A stretch of DNA of 64,000 nt from NCBI RefSeq assembly GCF_013035315.1, contig NZ_WQHP01000012.1, forward strand, positions 1 to 64,000. The letters are read 5' to 3'. A program made the position numbers and the translations under genes. Positions 48,272 to 56,634 of this stretch are shown piece after piece. Under the pieces are notes generated by a model. The model had not been told where the DNA came from. It did not search any database and saw only the letters and a program-made list of their open reading frames with translations. Origin of the DNA: Ruegeria arenilitoris. Lineage in GTDB: Bacteria; Pseudomonadota; Alphaproteobacteria; Rhodobacterales; Rhodobacteraceae. Every line of letters starts with the position of its first letter. The stretch's first letter is position 1.

Positions 48272-49609
48272 TCAACTTCTCCCAACGGCACCCCAGGGAC
48301 CGACCCTTACGATGACCTCATTGCTGACCCGGTCGCTGCCGCTCATGTCCGGTTCATGGCCGAACAGCGCGGCCCGAGCACCCGCTTTGTCCACCTGATA
48401 CTCGCGCGCAAGATAGTCGGCAACATAAGCTTTTTTAGCTTCCGGCCAGGTTGCGTAGGTCCGGTAGAACAGTTCCTTGTGGCAAATGAACATCTGGCGT
48501 GGGTCCAGCGGCGCCATTTCGGCCAGCAGCATGTTAACCAGATCTCTGTTCGGTGTGTCGGTCGCCCGCAAGGTGTAGAAGTAAGCCGGATGATCCGAGG
48601 TGATGCGCGGCCATGGTCCGCCATCCTTTGCCCAGCGCAGCAATTGCGTAAGGCCGTGATAGGCCTCGGGCAGGCGGTCGGCATGGTTGCGCGCCAACCG
48701 GCGCATATCGCTGCGATCCAGCCCCGCCATATCCACGCCCGCATCCGCAGCAGCGGAAACCGTCAGAAAATCCATCTTCTGTTGCAGGATCGCGCTCGAG
48801 TCCACGCCCCGCGCTTCGATGATCGTTTCGACAAGGTTGTTCAGCCCAAGAAACTTGGCGATCTGATTGCGCTGTGCCTTTTGAAAGACGTGTTTCAGCG
48901 GAAGATCGTCTGGCACGTCTTCCATACAAATGGCGGCCGGGTGATCCAGATCCGGGAACAGATAGAGCCCACCGAAATGCGCGGTCCAAAAGTTGCGCTG
49001 CTCGAACGCGGTATGGCGCAAGCGGACAGGGTTACGGGTGACGTCACCGGTTTCCCTGGCCGTTTCGATCATCTTGGCGATCAGCACATCGTCGAACCAG
49101 GCGTCTTCTTCGGTTTTGAACTGTTCGACCATGCCCGCGAGTTGCTCGGCCTTGCGTAGGGTTCCGCCAGCGGTATCAGCCTCAATCTCGATCTTGCGCA
49201 GGTTCAGCAGATCGCGCGGGGTGGTGAGTTTGAAGACTGAGTTCACCAGCTCTCCGGCCACCGCGTCGGTGGCGGTCAGGGCAAACAGTTGCGCCTCGTT
49301 CATCTCGATGAATTCGCGCAGGATATCGCGCGAGGTCGAGAATTTGACGTTCAGCAACGGCGCGCGTTTCTGTTCGGTCGTTAGCAGAATGAACTGCCGG
49401 TTGACCCCGTTGGGGTTGAGGTAGAGCGGGTCGTCCAGCTCAATCCCCACCTCCGGCGAATAGCCCGAGATATCGACATGGAAATCCATCAGCGCCGTGC
49501 TCTTGCCCGCCAGATGCTGCAACGCGCGGTTATACCGCTCGACCAGAGCCGGGCTGGAGATGTGGACGAGGTTGCCGAACATCAGGCCTTTTTCGATGAG
49601 GCGGATCAT
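48272..49609 (-). CDS. Large soluble protein of unknown function (cluster gene 7)
   Basis: A 445-residue soluble protein without signal or membrane helix. It begins MIRLIEKGLMFGNLVHIS and contains HVDISGYSPEVGIELDD, QFILLTTEQKRAPLLNVKFS, AQLFALTATDAVAGELVNS and a helical C-terminal half (FICHKELFYRTYATWPEAKKA). I recall similar proteins as a DUF confined to Rhodobacteraceae (possibly DUF6638), but this is not certain. The ATG at 49609 overlaps the upstream stop (ATGA) and has AGGTGG before it; an in-frame GTG three codons earlier is less likely. Confidence 0.78.
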   Translation of the reverse strand: MIRLIEKGLMFGNLVHISSPALVERYNRALQHLAGKSTALMDFHVDISGYSPEVGIELDDPLYLNPNGVNRQFILLTTEQKRAPLLNVKFSTSRDILREFIEMNEAQLFALTATDAVAGELVNSVFKLTTPRDLLNLRKIEIEADTAGGTLRKAEQLAGMVEQFKTEEDAWFDDVLIAKMIETARETGDVTRNPVRLRHTAFEQRNFWTAHFGGLYLFPDLDHPAAICMEDVPDDLPLKHVFQKAQRNQIAKFLGLNNLVETIIEARGVDSSAILQQKMDFLTVSAAADAGVDMAGLDRSDMRRLARNHADRLPEAYHGLTQLLRWAKDGGPWPRITSDHPAYFYTLRATDTPNRDLVNMLLAEMAPLDPRQMFICHKELFYRTYATWPEAKKAYVADYLAREYQVDKAGARAALFGHEPDMSGSDRVSNEVIVRVGPWGAVGRS

Positions 49610-49941
49610 TCGGACCACCTATGCGATGCCTGCAAATTGATGCCATTTATCAAACCTGCCCAATAGGGCGCGGACAAAACCAGCCCTCCTAACAACAGTA
49701 CTGAAGAATCCAACCTTTGGTCCAAATTCAAAATCTCGAAATGGCGGCAACACGCCGCCACGGCTACACCGAAGTAAGCAGCTACTGCAGCAAAAAGAGT
49801 GAGAGTCCACCAGAAGAAGAACCGCAGCCACATGAAGCTACCCAAAGGAACCGGCAAGCTGAACCGGAACGCCCAGAGGACAAACTTGATTCCAGCATAG
49901 GCCAGAAGAGCACAGGTTATCAGAAAGACGATATCAAGCAC
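49606..49941 (-). CDS. Small membrane protein (cluster gene 6)
   Basis: A 111-residue protein with three predicted membrane helices (about 3-24, 38-64 and 82-101). The sequence is rich in Trp and Phe (FMWLRFFFWWTLTLF) with two adjacent Cys in AACCRHF. The GTG start at 49941 has AGGGAG eight bases upstream. Its stop overlaps the next start by ATGA. Base composition is more AT-rich than the neighbouring large genes. No family is recognised. Confidence 0.68.
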   Translation of the reverse strand: MLDIVFLITCALLAYAGIKFVLWAFRFSLPVPLGSFMWLRFFFWWTLTLFAAVAAYFGVAVAACCRHFEILNLDQRLDSSVLLLGGLVLSAPYWAGLINGINLQASHRWSE

Positions 49942-49978
49942 CCAAGTACTCCCTACAAACTAATCGAGTGTGTTGAAC

Positions 49979-50275
49979 TCAATTTAATCTCCTGCCGAAC
50001 CTACCAACAACCACGACAGCCAACGCGAACAACGGCAACGCAAAAGACCGCGCCGTGATCTGCAGATTGAACCCGAAGTAAGACATCACGCTGCCTTCAA
50101 ACAGGATCAGAGATTCTTCCCACGAGGTGCCTTCGAACCCGCTGCCCGCATTGATCCCGAACTGGCAGATAAACAATAGCACCGCTACCCCCAGAAAGCC
50201 GATCACGCCCCATCGCAAAGGCATTGTGAAACCCAAAACAAGAGCAAGTCCTGCAATTGCTACAACCAGCGTCAC
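49979..50275 (-). CDS. Small membrane protein (cluster gene 5)
   Basis: A 98-residue protein starting with GTG at 50275 that overlaps the AAA+ gene stop by GTGA. Hydrophobic helices are at about 2-16, 20-40 and 76-93; between them a short exposed stretch (GSGFEGTSWEESLILFEGS) precedes a possible re-entrant segment. No family is recognised. The strict overlap with the ATPase gene suggests stoichiometric co-production. Confidence 0.7.
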   Translation of the reverse strand: MTLVVAIAGLALVLGFTMPLRWGVIGFLGVAVLLFICQFGINAGSGFEGTSWEESLILFEGSVMSYFGFNLQITARSFALPLFALAVVVVGRFGRRLN

Positions 50276-52203
50276 CCCTTCCCCTCCAGATACCGCCGCT
50301 TGGCCTCTTCCATCCGGCCCATTTCGCGCACCGCGTTCTCGATGGCGACCTCGTCGCTCTTGTCGGCATAGCGGAATTCGCTGTCGGCGTAGCGATTGAT
50401 CTCTTGCATCACCATCTCGACCGTGATCGGCTGGCGCAGGTCTTCGATCATGGCCTTCTTGGTGTCGTAGTCGCGGAACAGGAACAGGTCGGGGTTTTCC
50501 ATCCATTCGTCGGGCAGTTCGAAATCCATCGCGCGGACTTTGACCGCGTCGGTGATGTTCTTGATCGCGCGGCCGGTGAATCGCTCATCGGCGGCTTGGA
50601 TCGCCTTGAGGTAGGTGCCTAGCTTAGCGATCGTGTCCATCTGGCCGATATCGCCGGACACCCGGTCATAGACCTGCAGCAAGGCATCCTCATGCGGGCG
50701 GGAGTGGCTTTCGAAGCTGGCGGCGACGGCCTTTTTGATTTCTTGCGCGGCATAGGCGTCGTGCTCGCCCAGCGGGATGTCGTGGTTGCGGCCCATCAGC
50801 AGGTGCAGGATGTCGATGTAGTCCTCGCGCGTCTGCGGCCCGTCCACCAGGAACCGCGCGCCCGCCCGCTGGCGCAGGGCGTCGTCCACGTTCTCGGGGT
50901 AGTTCGAGAACATGCCAAAGGTGCAGTTGCCGCGCACAACGGTGTTGGCTCCCGCAAAGCTCTCCATCAGCACGGCGGTGATTTCCAACTGCCCGGCCGA
51001 GGACTGCCGGTCACCGCGTTTGCCCGCCAGCTGGTCGATGTCGTCGATGGTGCCGAACCCGATGACCGAGGGGTCGATGATCGTGTTGATAAACGCCTTG
51101 GCGTTCTGGCCGGATTTGCCCTGATAGCTGTCGATATTGTCGGTGCTCAGGTTCTGATAGCGGAACGGATAGCCCGCGTTCTGGCAATATTCGTTGATCA
51201 GCCCGGCCATCATCTGGATCAGGGTGGTCTTGCCGGTACCCGGTTTGCCGTCACTCATGAAGGTGAAGATGAACCCGCCGAGTTCCGCAAAGGGGTTCAG
51301 GCGGCGGTCGAAATCATAGGCCATCAGCATCTTGGCCAACTTCATCGCCTGATACTTGGCGATATGGTTGCCGACCACCTCGTTCGGCTTCTTGAACGTC
51401 ATGGTCAGGGTGGTGGATTTGGCCTTGGTCGCAGGCTCGAAGCCGCGGATCGTCAGGTCATCCGCCTCGATATGCCAAGCGGTGTTTTGGAATGGCGCGA
51501 GGTGACCTGCGGACTGCGCGCGCAAGACGGCTTTCTCCATCAACTGCTCGGCATAGGCGCTGGTGGCCGCAATCAGGTGGGCATCGTCGGGGGCGTGTTT
51601 TGCCAGGGTCTGGTCCAGCTCCCACAATGCGCCATGCAGGGCAAGTTGGCCATTGTCGGTCAGAACCTCCTCGATTTCACCCAGATCGACGGTGGTTTCG
51701 CCCAGATGCGAAGACATCAGGTAAGCCAGCGCATTGCCGAATGTGTGCAGCGTGATGAGCGCCTCGGCGGTCAGCAACTCCGAGAACTCGGTCTTACGAG
51801 CAACCGGTAGGTCACCCGCCAAATTCGCGCGTTTCAGATCGGCCAATGGCGTTTGTTCCGCATAGGTTTCGGCCACAGCCAGAGAAACTGTGATGGCCCG
51901 CCGAATGGCTTGCTGTGTGGTGGCCTGCGGCGGTGAGACCAGCGCATCACCATCATCCGACGCTTCGATTCGCTCAACCAGATGCACCCCATCCGCGCGC
52001 ACGGTGCGCCGTGTCACCAACCCCGGCGTCGTGGACCGAAACCTGCGCCCTGTGGACACACCCGAGGACCGTTCAACTGGGGTCTCAACGGCTTTCGCAA
52101 TCCGCGGCGCGTGTTCAAATCCAGTCAGCAAGGCGGTCGCCGCCGGATAGTGCTTGCGAATATCGTCTTCGCGCAATTCCATCTGATCTGACGTCAAACT
52201 CAT
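50272..52203 (-). CDS. AAA+ ATPase of unknown function (cluster gene 4)
   Basis: A 643-residue ATPase. Residues 1-270 are a long N-terminal region with no recognised domain (RRAITVSLAVAETYAEQTPL and several helices). The AAA+ core follows: Walker A DGKPGTGKTT (318-327), Walker B VIGFGTIDDIDQ (380-391), a sensor-1-like Asn in GMFSNYPE (430-437) and Arg-rich DALRQRAGARF (441-451) suited to an arginine finger. The C-terminus is helical (MVMQEINRYADSEFRYADK). The core resembles MoxR/CDC48-like AAA+ modules, but the N-terminal part is unlike those. It is the central gene of the nine-gene run and probably its motor. Confidence 0.85.
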   Translation of the reverse strand: MSLTSDQMELREDDIRKHYPAATALLTGFEHAPRIAKAVETPVERSSGVSTGRRFRSTTPGLVTRRTVRADGVHLVERIEASDDGDALVSPPQATTQQAIRRAITVSLAVAETYAEQTPLADLKRANLAGDLPVARKTEFSELLTAEALITLHTFGNALAYLMSSHLGETTVDLGEIEEVLTDNGQLALHGALWELDQTLAKHAPDDAHLIAATSAYAEQLMEKAVLRAQSAGHLAPFQNTAWHIEADDLTIRGFEPATKAKSTTLTMTFKKPNEVVGNHIAKYQAMKLAKMLMAYDFDRRLNPFAELGGFIFTFMSDGKPGTGKTTLIQMMAGLINEYCQNAGYPFRYQNLSTDNIDSYQGKSGQNAKAFINTIIDPSVIGFGTIDDIDQLAGKRGDRQSSAGQLEITAVLMESFAGANTVVRGNCTFGMFSNYPENVDDALRQRAGARFLVDGPQTREDYIDILHLLMGRNHDIPLGEHDAYAAQEIKKAVAASFESHSRPHEDALLQVYDRVSGDIGQMDTIAKLGTYLKAIQAADERFTGRAIKNITDAVKVRAMDFELPDEWMENPDLFLFRDYDTKKAMIEDLRQPITVEMVMQEINRYADSEFRYADKSDEVAIENAVREMGRMEEAKRRYLEGKG

Positions 52204-52225
52204 CTCAAAATCGCCTTTGCTGTAT

Positions 52226-53347
52226 TCAATATCTCAAGACCTGTCCGGCCTTGCTGACCACGAACTTGCGCACGTCTGCAAATCCGGGTGGGTTGCGTTC
52301 GGCAAGCACCTGAAAGGGTCTCTGTGGCAGGATGATCGACCGCTGCGTCCGTGTCGCGCCGGTCTCGGCCCCCTGCCCACCGAAAGGATCGAGGGCGAAT
52401 ACCTCACGCTCGACGGTGGAAAACCATCCTGCGCGTTCTTCGATTACCTGTTCGCTTTCCAGTTCTTCCGTGGTCCAGGCCAAAGCCCAGTCCTGGCCTT
52501 GCGGAGACTGCGCGTCCTCCAGCACTTGTCGCAGCGGTCCAGATTGCTCGGTATAAGCCGAGGAATACATCGGCCCCACATGAATGCGGCGCAGGTGTTT
52601 GGGGTGCAGGTCGTCGAAATCCTGATCGAAGCCTTTGGCGATGGTCACCAGTTTCAGCCCGCCCAAAGACTGCGCCATCAGATGGGCCTGCACCTCGGGC
52701 CAGCGGCGCTGGTCCTTGGGCAGGGCCGTCTTGCCGCCGTCCTCCAACTGTATCAGATAGATGACCGGCAGGTTGATCTGGCTGTCATAAACCGCCCAGT
52801 GGATCATGAAATTGCGCCGTTCCCCCTCATTTCCGATCCAGTGGCATTCGGGATCGTTGCGGGCCCAGAACAGCTGACCTTTCAGCAATTCCTCGTAATA
52901 GAGCCTTTGGGACAGTGCGAATTGCAGTTTGGTGGGGATTTCCTGATCGCCAATGATTGCCCGCACCATGTCGGTTTTCAGATCATCCTCCGAGGGCATG
53001 TTCGCCAGATGCACCTGCGCCTGCTGCGCGTCATTGGCCATGGTCAGCAACTCGGCCGCCACCGGGAACCCGCTGTCACGTTTGTCCATGGCGAGGCTGC
53101 CAAAGAACCGCCCTGTGTCGTGCCCGACTAGCAGGTACTTCATGCTGAGCGCGCGGAAGGTGTAGAGCAGCCCCGAGAGGTAACGCGACACGATCCGCAC
53201 TTCTTGTTTGCTGATCGCACCCTCGGCCTCCATCGTCGCAGCCACGCGGAGGAGGTGAACAGTGATCACCTCAAACTTGCGGAAATAGCGGCGCGAGGCG
53301 AAGGTGTCGGTCAGGCCAACATGGTCTTGGGTTGGGTTAGTCTCCAT
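52226..53347 (-). CDS. Soluble protein of unknown function (cluster gene 3)
   Basis: A 373-residue soluble protein. The N-terminal third is helical (YFRKFEVITVHLLRVAATMEAEGAI, RYLSGLLYTFRALSMKYLLV); the middle has LRRIHVGPMYSSAYTEQSGPL and a stretch of strands (NFMIHWAVYDSQINLPVIYLIQLED). No family or catalytic motif is recognised. Its ATG shares a base with the stop of the small membrane protein gene before it, and the AAA+ gene starts 22 bases on. It could be an adaptor for the ATPase; that is inference from position. Confidence 0.75.
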   Translation of the reverse strand: METNPTQDHVGLTDTFASRRYFRKFEVITVHLLRVAATMEAEGAISKQEVRIVSRYLSGLLYTFRALSMKYLLVGHDTGRFFGSLAMDKRDSGFPVAAELLTMANDAQQAQVHLANMPSEDDLKTDMVRAIIGDQEIPTKLQFALSQRLYYEELLKGQLFWARNDPECHWIGNEGERRNFMIHWAVYDSQINLPVIYLIQLEDGGKTALPKDQRRWPEVQAHLMAQSLGGLKLVTIAKGFDQDFDDLHPKHLRRIHVGPMYSSAYTEQSGPLRQVLEDAQSPQGQDWALAWTTEELESEQVIEERAGWFSTVEREVFALDPFGGQGAETGATRTQRSIILPQRPFQVLAERNPPGFADVRKFVVSKAGQVLRY

Positions 53348-53652
53348 TAGTCTCCACCATCTCCGTCCCCATCCGCGTCTCCCGAGTGATACCCATCAGT
53401 GTCGTTGTGGAACGCGATTTCGGCCGAAACCGGGTCTTCCTTTTTGTAAACAAAATAAACCAAGTGCCCGACCCCAGCGAACACTGCTATCCCAATAGCC
53501 GGAGCCCAAAGGGACTCTGTGATCCAATAGAAAATTACGCCAAGACCAATAGCGAACCAGCGCAGGATCATCGCATTCTCGACCCAAGCGGGAAGCTGAA
53601 TGTCCCTGCGCGTGAGACCCGATGAATAACGGTTATTGGTCTGTTTAGTCAC
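53347..53652 (-). CDS. Small membrane protein (cluster gene 2)
   Basis: A 101-residue protein with two predicted membrane helices (about residues 27-46 and 49-68), a basic start (TKQTNNRYSSGLTRRD) and a very acidic, Asp/Gly-rich tail (DTDGYHSGDADGDGDGGD) that might bind divalent metal. The GTG at 53652 is chosen because GAGGG lies eight bases before it; a TTG five codons upstream overlaps the previous stop. No family is recognised. Confidence 0.65.
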   Translation of the reverse strand: MTKQTNNRYSSGLTRRDIQLPAWVENAMILRWFAIGLGVIFYWITESLWAPAIGIAVFAGVGHLVYFVYKKEDPVSAEIAFHNDTDGYHSGDADGDGDGGD

Positions 53653-53663
53653 AATTGTGACCC

Positions 53664-54746
53664 TCAAGAACCCCCGTACATATTCTTATCATGCTTCTCG
53701 ACAATCGAGGCGAACCTGCGGGCAAAGCGTTCGTCTGCCTTGGCCTTTTTTTCAAGCACGTCGCGGGCAAAGACCATGTGGTCCTCATGCGCCTCGAGCA
53801 TGTCGGCCATTTTCTGATTGGTCGCGGTGCCGATTGCGGCCATAGCGGTTTGGGCCTCTTGGTCGGTCTGCACACCGATCTCGTTGATGCGGTGGGCCAC
53901 GTCCTGCTGCTGCGCGGTTTTCAGCGATTTGGTCAGGGCGTCATACAGCACCACGCGCTGTTGCGTGTCTGTCTGTAACTTGTTGATCAGCACCATCTGA
54001 GTCGCCGCCTGGTTCTGCAGTGAATCGACCCAAGTCTTACCCTTTTCGATATAGCGCTCGAGCGTTTGAGATTTGGCCAGCTTGACCTGCTCCTCCTGAA
54101 CCTTGGCGTTGTATTGCTTGTTCAGCTCAGCCAGTTCGGTTTCCAGCTGGGTGCGCGCAGCGGCGTCCTGTTCGACGCTGATCTTGTTCTCCAAGGTGAT
54201 GATCGTCGGGTCCATGCCCTGGATCTCGGCACGTAAGGCTTCCAGTTCAGCCACGGTCGCCTCGCGGTCGTCCAGCGTACCAGTCAGGTTGTCCTCGACC
54301 TTCACGCGCTGTTCTTCCAGAACAGACAACTGCCCTTCCAGCAGCTTCACGATCACGTCAGACTTGGCGATCAGGTCCTGCAGTTTGTCGTCGATATTGG
54401 CCGTGCGCATCCGCTCTTGCCGCATCGACTCGGATTTGGCCTTGGCGAAGATGCCCACAAACGACTCCCACCCGGTTTTCGAGCGCATCTCGTCGAAATC
54501 CTTGGAAAACGCGTTGGTGACGTCGTCCAAACCCATGATCAGCTCGGCGATATTGGCATTCATCACCTCAGTGTGGGCGTGCACATCCTCAAGCGTGGCG
54601 TTTTCGATGTCGATATCCGCCTCGGCGGTTCCAATCTTGGCGCGCGCGGCCTCGATCCGGGATGTCAGCCCTTCGATCTGCGACTGGCTTTCGCGCACTT
54701 TTGCTTGGGTTTCCTGAATCAACGCGTCAAACTGCTGGTTCGACAT
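53664..54746 (-). CDS. Long coiled-coil protein (cluster gene 1)
   Basis: A 360-residue, almost fully alpha-helical soluble protein. Heptad-like stretches lie at about 5-60 (LIQETQAKVRESQSQIEGL), 118-225 (LLEGQLSVLEEQRVKVEDN, LETELAELNKQYNAKVQEE) and 255-350. A short non-helical part near 90-105 (SKTGWESFVGIF) has aromatic residues. General build recalls TelA/KlaA or PspA-type proteins, but no signature of either is certain. The ATG at 54746 follows AGGACAG. It is the first gene of the nine-gene run, which lies divergent from gabD. Confidence 0.8.
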   Translation of the reverse strand: MSNQQFDALIQETQAKVRESQSQIEGLTSRIEAARAKIGTAEADIDIENATLEDVHAHTEVMNANIAELIMGLDDVTNAFSKDFDEMRSKTGWESFVGIFAKAKSESMRQERMRTANIDDKLQDLIAKSDVIVKLLEGQLSVLEEQRVKVEDNLTGTLDDREATVAELEALRAEIQGMDPTIITLENKISVEQDAAARTQLETELAELNKQYNAKVQEEQVKLAKSQTLERYIEKGKTWVDSLQNQAATQMVLINKLQTDTQQRVVLYDALTKSLKTAQQQDVAHRINEIGVQTDQEAQTAMAAIGTATNQKMADMLEAHEDHMVFARDVLEKKAKADERFARRFASIVEKHDKNMYGGS

Positions 54747-55029
54747 CTGTCCTATCCCTTTTTTACTTATGCACCCAATAAGATAGGGAATGTTACGATG
54801 ATTTACATCCCCTTGGGCATCAAATACAGAAAGACTTTGGCAAACTCCGCCCAAAAAAGATAGGCGGCTTGACACTTACGCGGCAGATCGCGTGAATGCG
54901 CGCGGTAGGCAAAAAAACGTCACGTTTACCATACGAAAACTGGATTGATTTGACCGCACGGGTGGACATAGACAATCCGGAGGGCACCTGTTTGAGTGCT
55001 AACAAATTATTACTGCCGGAGGCTGACCC

Positions 55030-56505
55030 ATGCTGGACGCGACAACCGACCTGAAATCAATCCTGAAAAACCCCGATCTGCTGGTGACCAAAGCCTATAT
55101 CGGCGGTCAGTGGGTTGACGGGGACAATGGCACTTTTGCCGTAACCAACCCGGCGCGTGGTGACGTTGTCGCCGAAGTCGCGGACCTCAGCCGCGCTCAG
55201 GTCGCAGGTGCAATCGCGCAGGCCGAAGCGGCGCAAAAAGAATGGGCCAAGCTGACCGGCAAGGAGCGGGCTGTAATCCTGCGTCGCTGGTATGACCTGA
55301 TGATGGAAAACGCCGAAGATCTGGGCAAAATCCTGACGGCCGAGCAAGGCAAGCCTCTTGCCGAAGCGGTCGGAGAGATCGGTTATGGCGCGTCGTTCAT
55401 CGAATTCTTCGGTGAAGAAGCAAAGCGCGTTTACGGCGAGACGATCCCCGGCCACCAGCGCGACAAGCGGATCATGGTGCTGAAACAGCCGATCGGCGTT
55501 GCGGCCTCGATCACACCCTGGAACTTCCCCAATGCGATGATCACCCGCAAGGCGGCTCCGGCGCTGGCCGCGGGCTGTGCCTTTGTTGCGCGCCCTGCCA
55601 AGGAAACGCCGCTTTCGGCTCTGGTTATGGGCGTTCTGGCGGAACAGGCCGGTATCCCGGCTGGTGTATTCAACGTCCTTCCATCCTCCAGCGCGAGCGA
55701 AATCGGCAAGGAGTTCTGCGAAAACCCGGGCGTCCGCAAGCTGACCTTCACCGGCTCGACCGAAGTGGGCCGCATCCTTCTGAAGCAAGCCGCCGATCAG
55801 GTGATGAAGTGCTCGATGGAACTGGGCGGCAATGCGCCGTTCATCGTGTTTGACGATGCCGATCTGGACGCCGCCGTCGAAGGCGCGATGATGTGCAAGT
55901 TCCGCAACAACGGTCAGACCTGCGTCTGCGCCAACCGCATCTATGTGCAGGCCGGTGTGTATGACGAGTTCGCCGCCAAGCTGAAAGCCGCCGTCGAGGC
56001 GCTGAAAGTTGGTGATGGACTGGCCGAGGGCGTCACGACCGGACCGCTGATCAACGAAGAAGCCGTCGCCAAGGTTGAAGAACACATCAAGGACGTGACC
56101 GACAAGGGCGGTGCGGTTCTGACTGGTGGCCTGCCCCATGATCTGGGCGGTACCTTCTTCCAGCCGACCATCGTAACCGGCGTCACGCAGGACATGATGG
56201 TTGCGCAGGACGAAACCTTTGGCCCACTGGCCCCGCTGTTCAAGTTCGAAGACGAGGACGATGTGATCGCGATGGCCAACGACACGATTTTTGGTCTGGC
56301 GTCGTATTTCTACGCCAAGGATCTGAGCCGCGTCTACAAAGTGGCCGAAGCGCTGGAATACGGTATCGTCGGCGTGAACACCGGCATCATCTCGACCGAG
56401 CTTGGCCCGTTCGGCGGCGTCAAACAGTCCGGTCTGGGCCGCGAAGGCAGCCACCACGGGATGGAAGACTATCTTGAGATGAAATACGTCTGCCTGTCGG
56501 TCTGA
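55030..56505 (+). CDS. gabD: NAD(P)-dependent succinate-semialdehyde dehydrogenase
   Basis: A 491-residue aldehyde dehydrogenase that oxidises succinate semialdehyde to succinate, the last step of GABA degradation. Asn165 (ITPWNFPNAM), Glu264 (MELGGNAPF) and the nucleophile Cys298 (FRNNGQTCVCANR, with Cys300 beside it as in GabD) are present. FTGSTEVGRIL and the C-terminal GGVKQSGLGREGSHHGMEDYLEMKY are typical of the GabD branch. GGAGG precedes the ATG. It is followed by a GC-rich hairpin. Confidence 0.95.
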   Translation: MLDATTDLKSILKNPDLLVTKAYIGGQWVDGDNGTFAVTNPARGDVVAEVADLSRAQVAGAIAQAEAAQKEWAKLTGKERAVILRRWYDLMMENAEDLGKILTAEQGKPLAEAVGEIGYGASFIEFFGEEAKRVYGETIPGHQRDKRIMVLKQPIGVAASITPWNFPNAMITRKAAPALAAGCAFVARPAKETPLSALVMGVLAEQAGIPAGVFNVLPSSSASEIGKEFCENPGVRKLTFTGSTEVGRILLKQAADQVMKCSMELGGNAPFIVFDDADLDAAVEGAMMCKFRNNGQTCVCANRIYVQAGVYDEFAAKLKAAVEALKVGDGLAEGVTTGPLINEEAVAKVEEHIKDVTDKGGAVLTGGLPHDLGGTFFQPTIVTGVTQDMMVAQDETFGPLAPLFKFEDEDDVIAMANDTIFGLASYFYAKDLSRVYKVAEALEYGIVGVNTGIISTELGPFGGVKQSGLGREGSHHGMEDYLEMKYVCLSV

Positions 56506-56513
56506 TCAAACAA

Positions 56514-56539
56514 GGCCCCGGCGCAAGCGCGCCGGGGCC
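56514..56539 (+). terminator. GC-rich hairpin after gabD
   Basis: GGCCCCGGCGC, loop AAGC, GCGCCGGGGCC (11-bp stem), nine bases past the gabD stop. Only a short T-containing tail follows, so its strength as an intrinsic terminator is uncertain. Confidence 0.65.
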
Positions 56540-56546
56540 ATCCAGT

Positions 56547-56579
56547 TTGTCACAAAACTGCAAACAAACCGTCACATCC
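56547..56579 (+). promoter_or_regulatory. Pho box, three 11-bp units
   Basis: TTGTCACAAAA, CTGCAAACAAA and CCGTCACATCC lie end to end, each 11 bases with the PhoB half-site pattern (C)TGTCA followed by an A-rich spacer. It is 56 bases before the phytase-like gene start, the expected place for PhoB activation under phosphate starvation. Confidence 0.72.
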
Positions 56580-56634
56580 CTGCAATGACCCGCGTCCATC
56601 CCCCTTGCAGCCAAGCAAGAGAGGATACCAACCG

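Noticed and set aside
55057..56457. 466-codon open frame on the minus strand
   Set aside because: Antisense shadow of gabD; codon bias of the high-GC gene leaves the opposite frame open.
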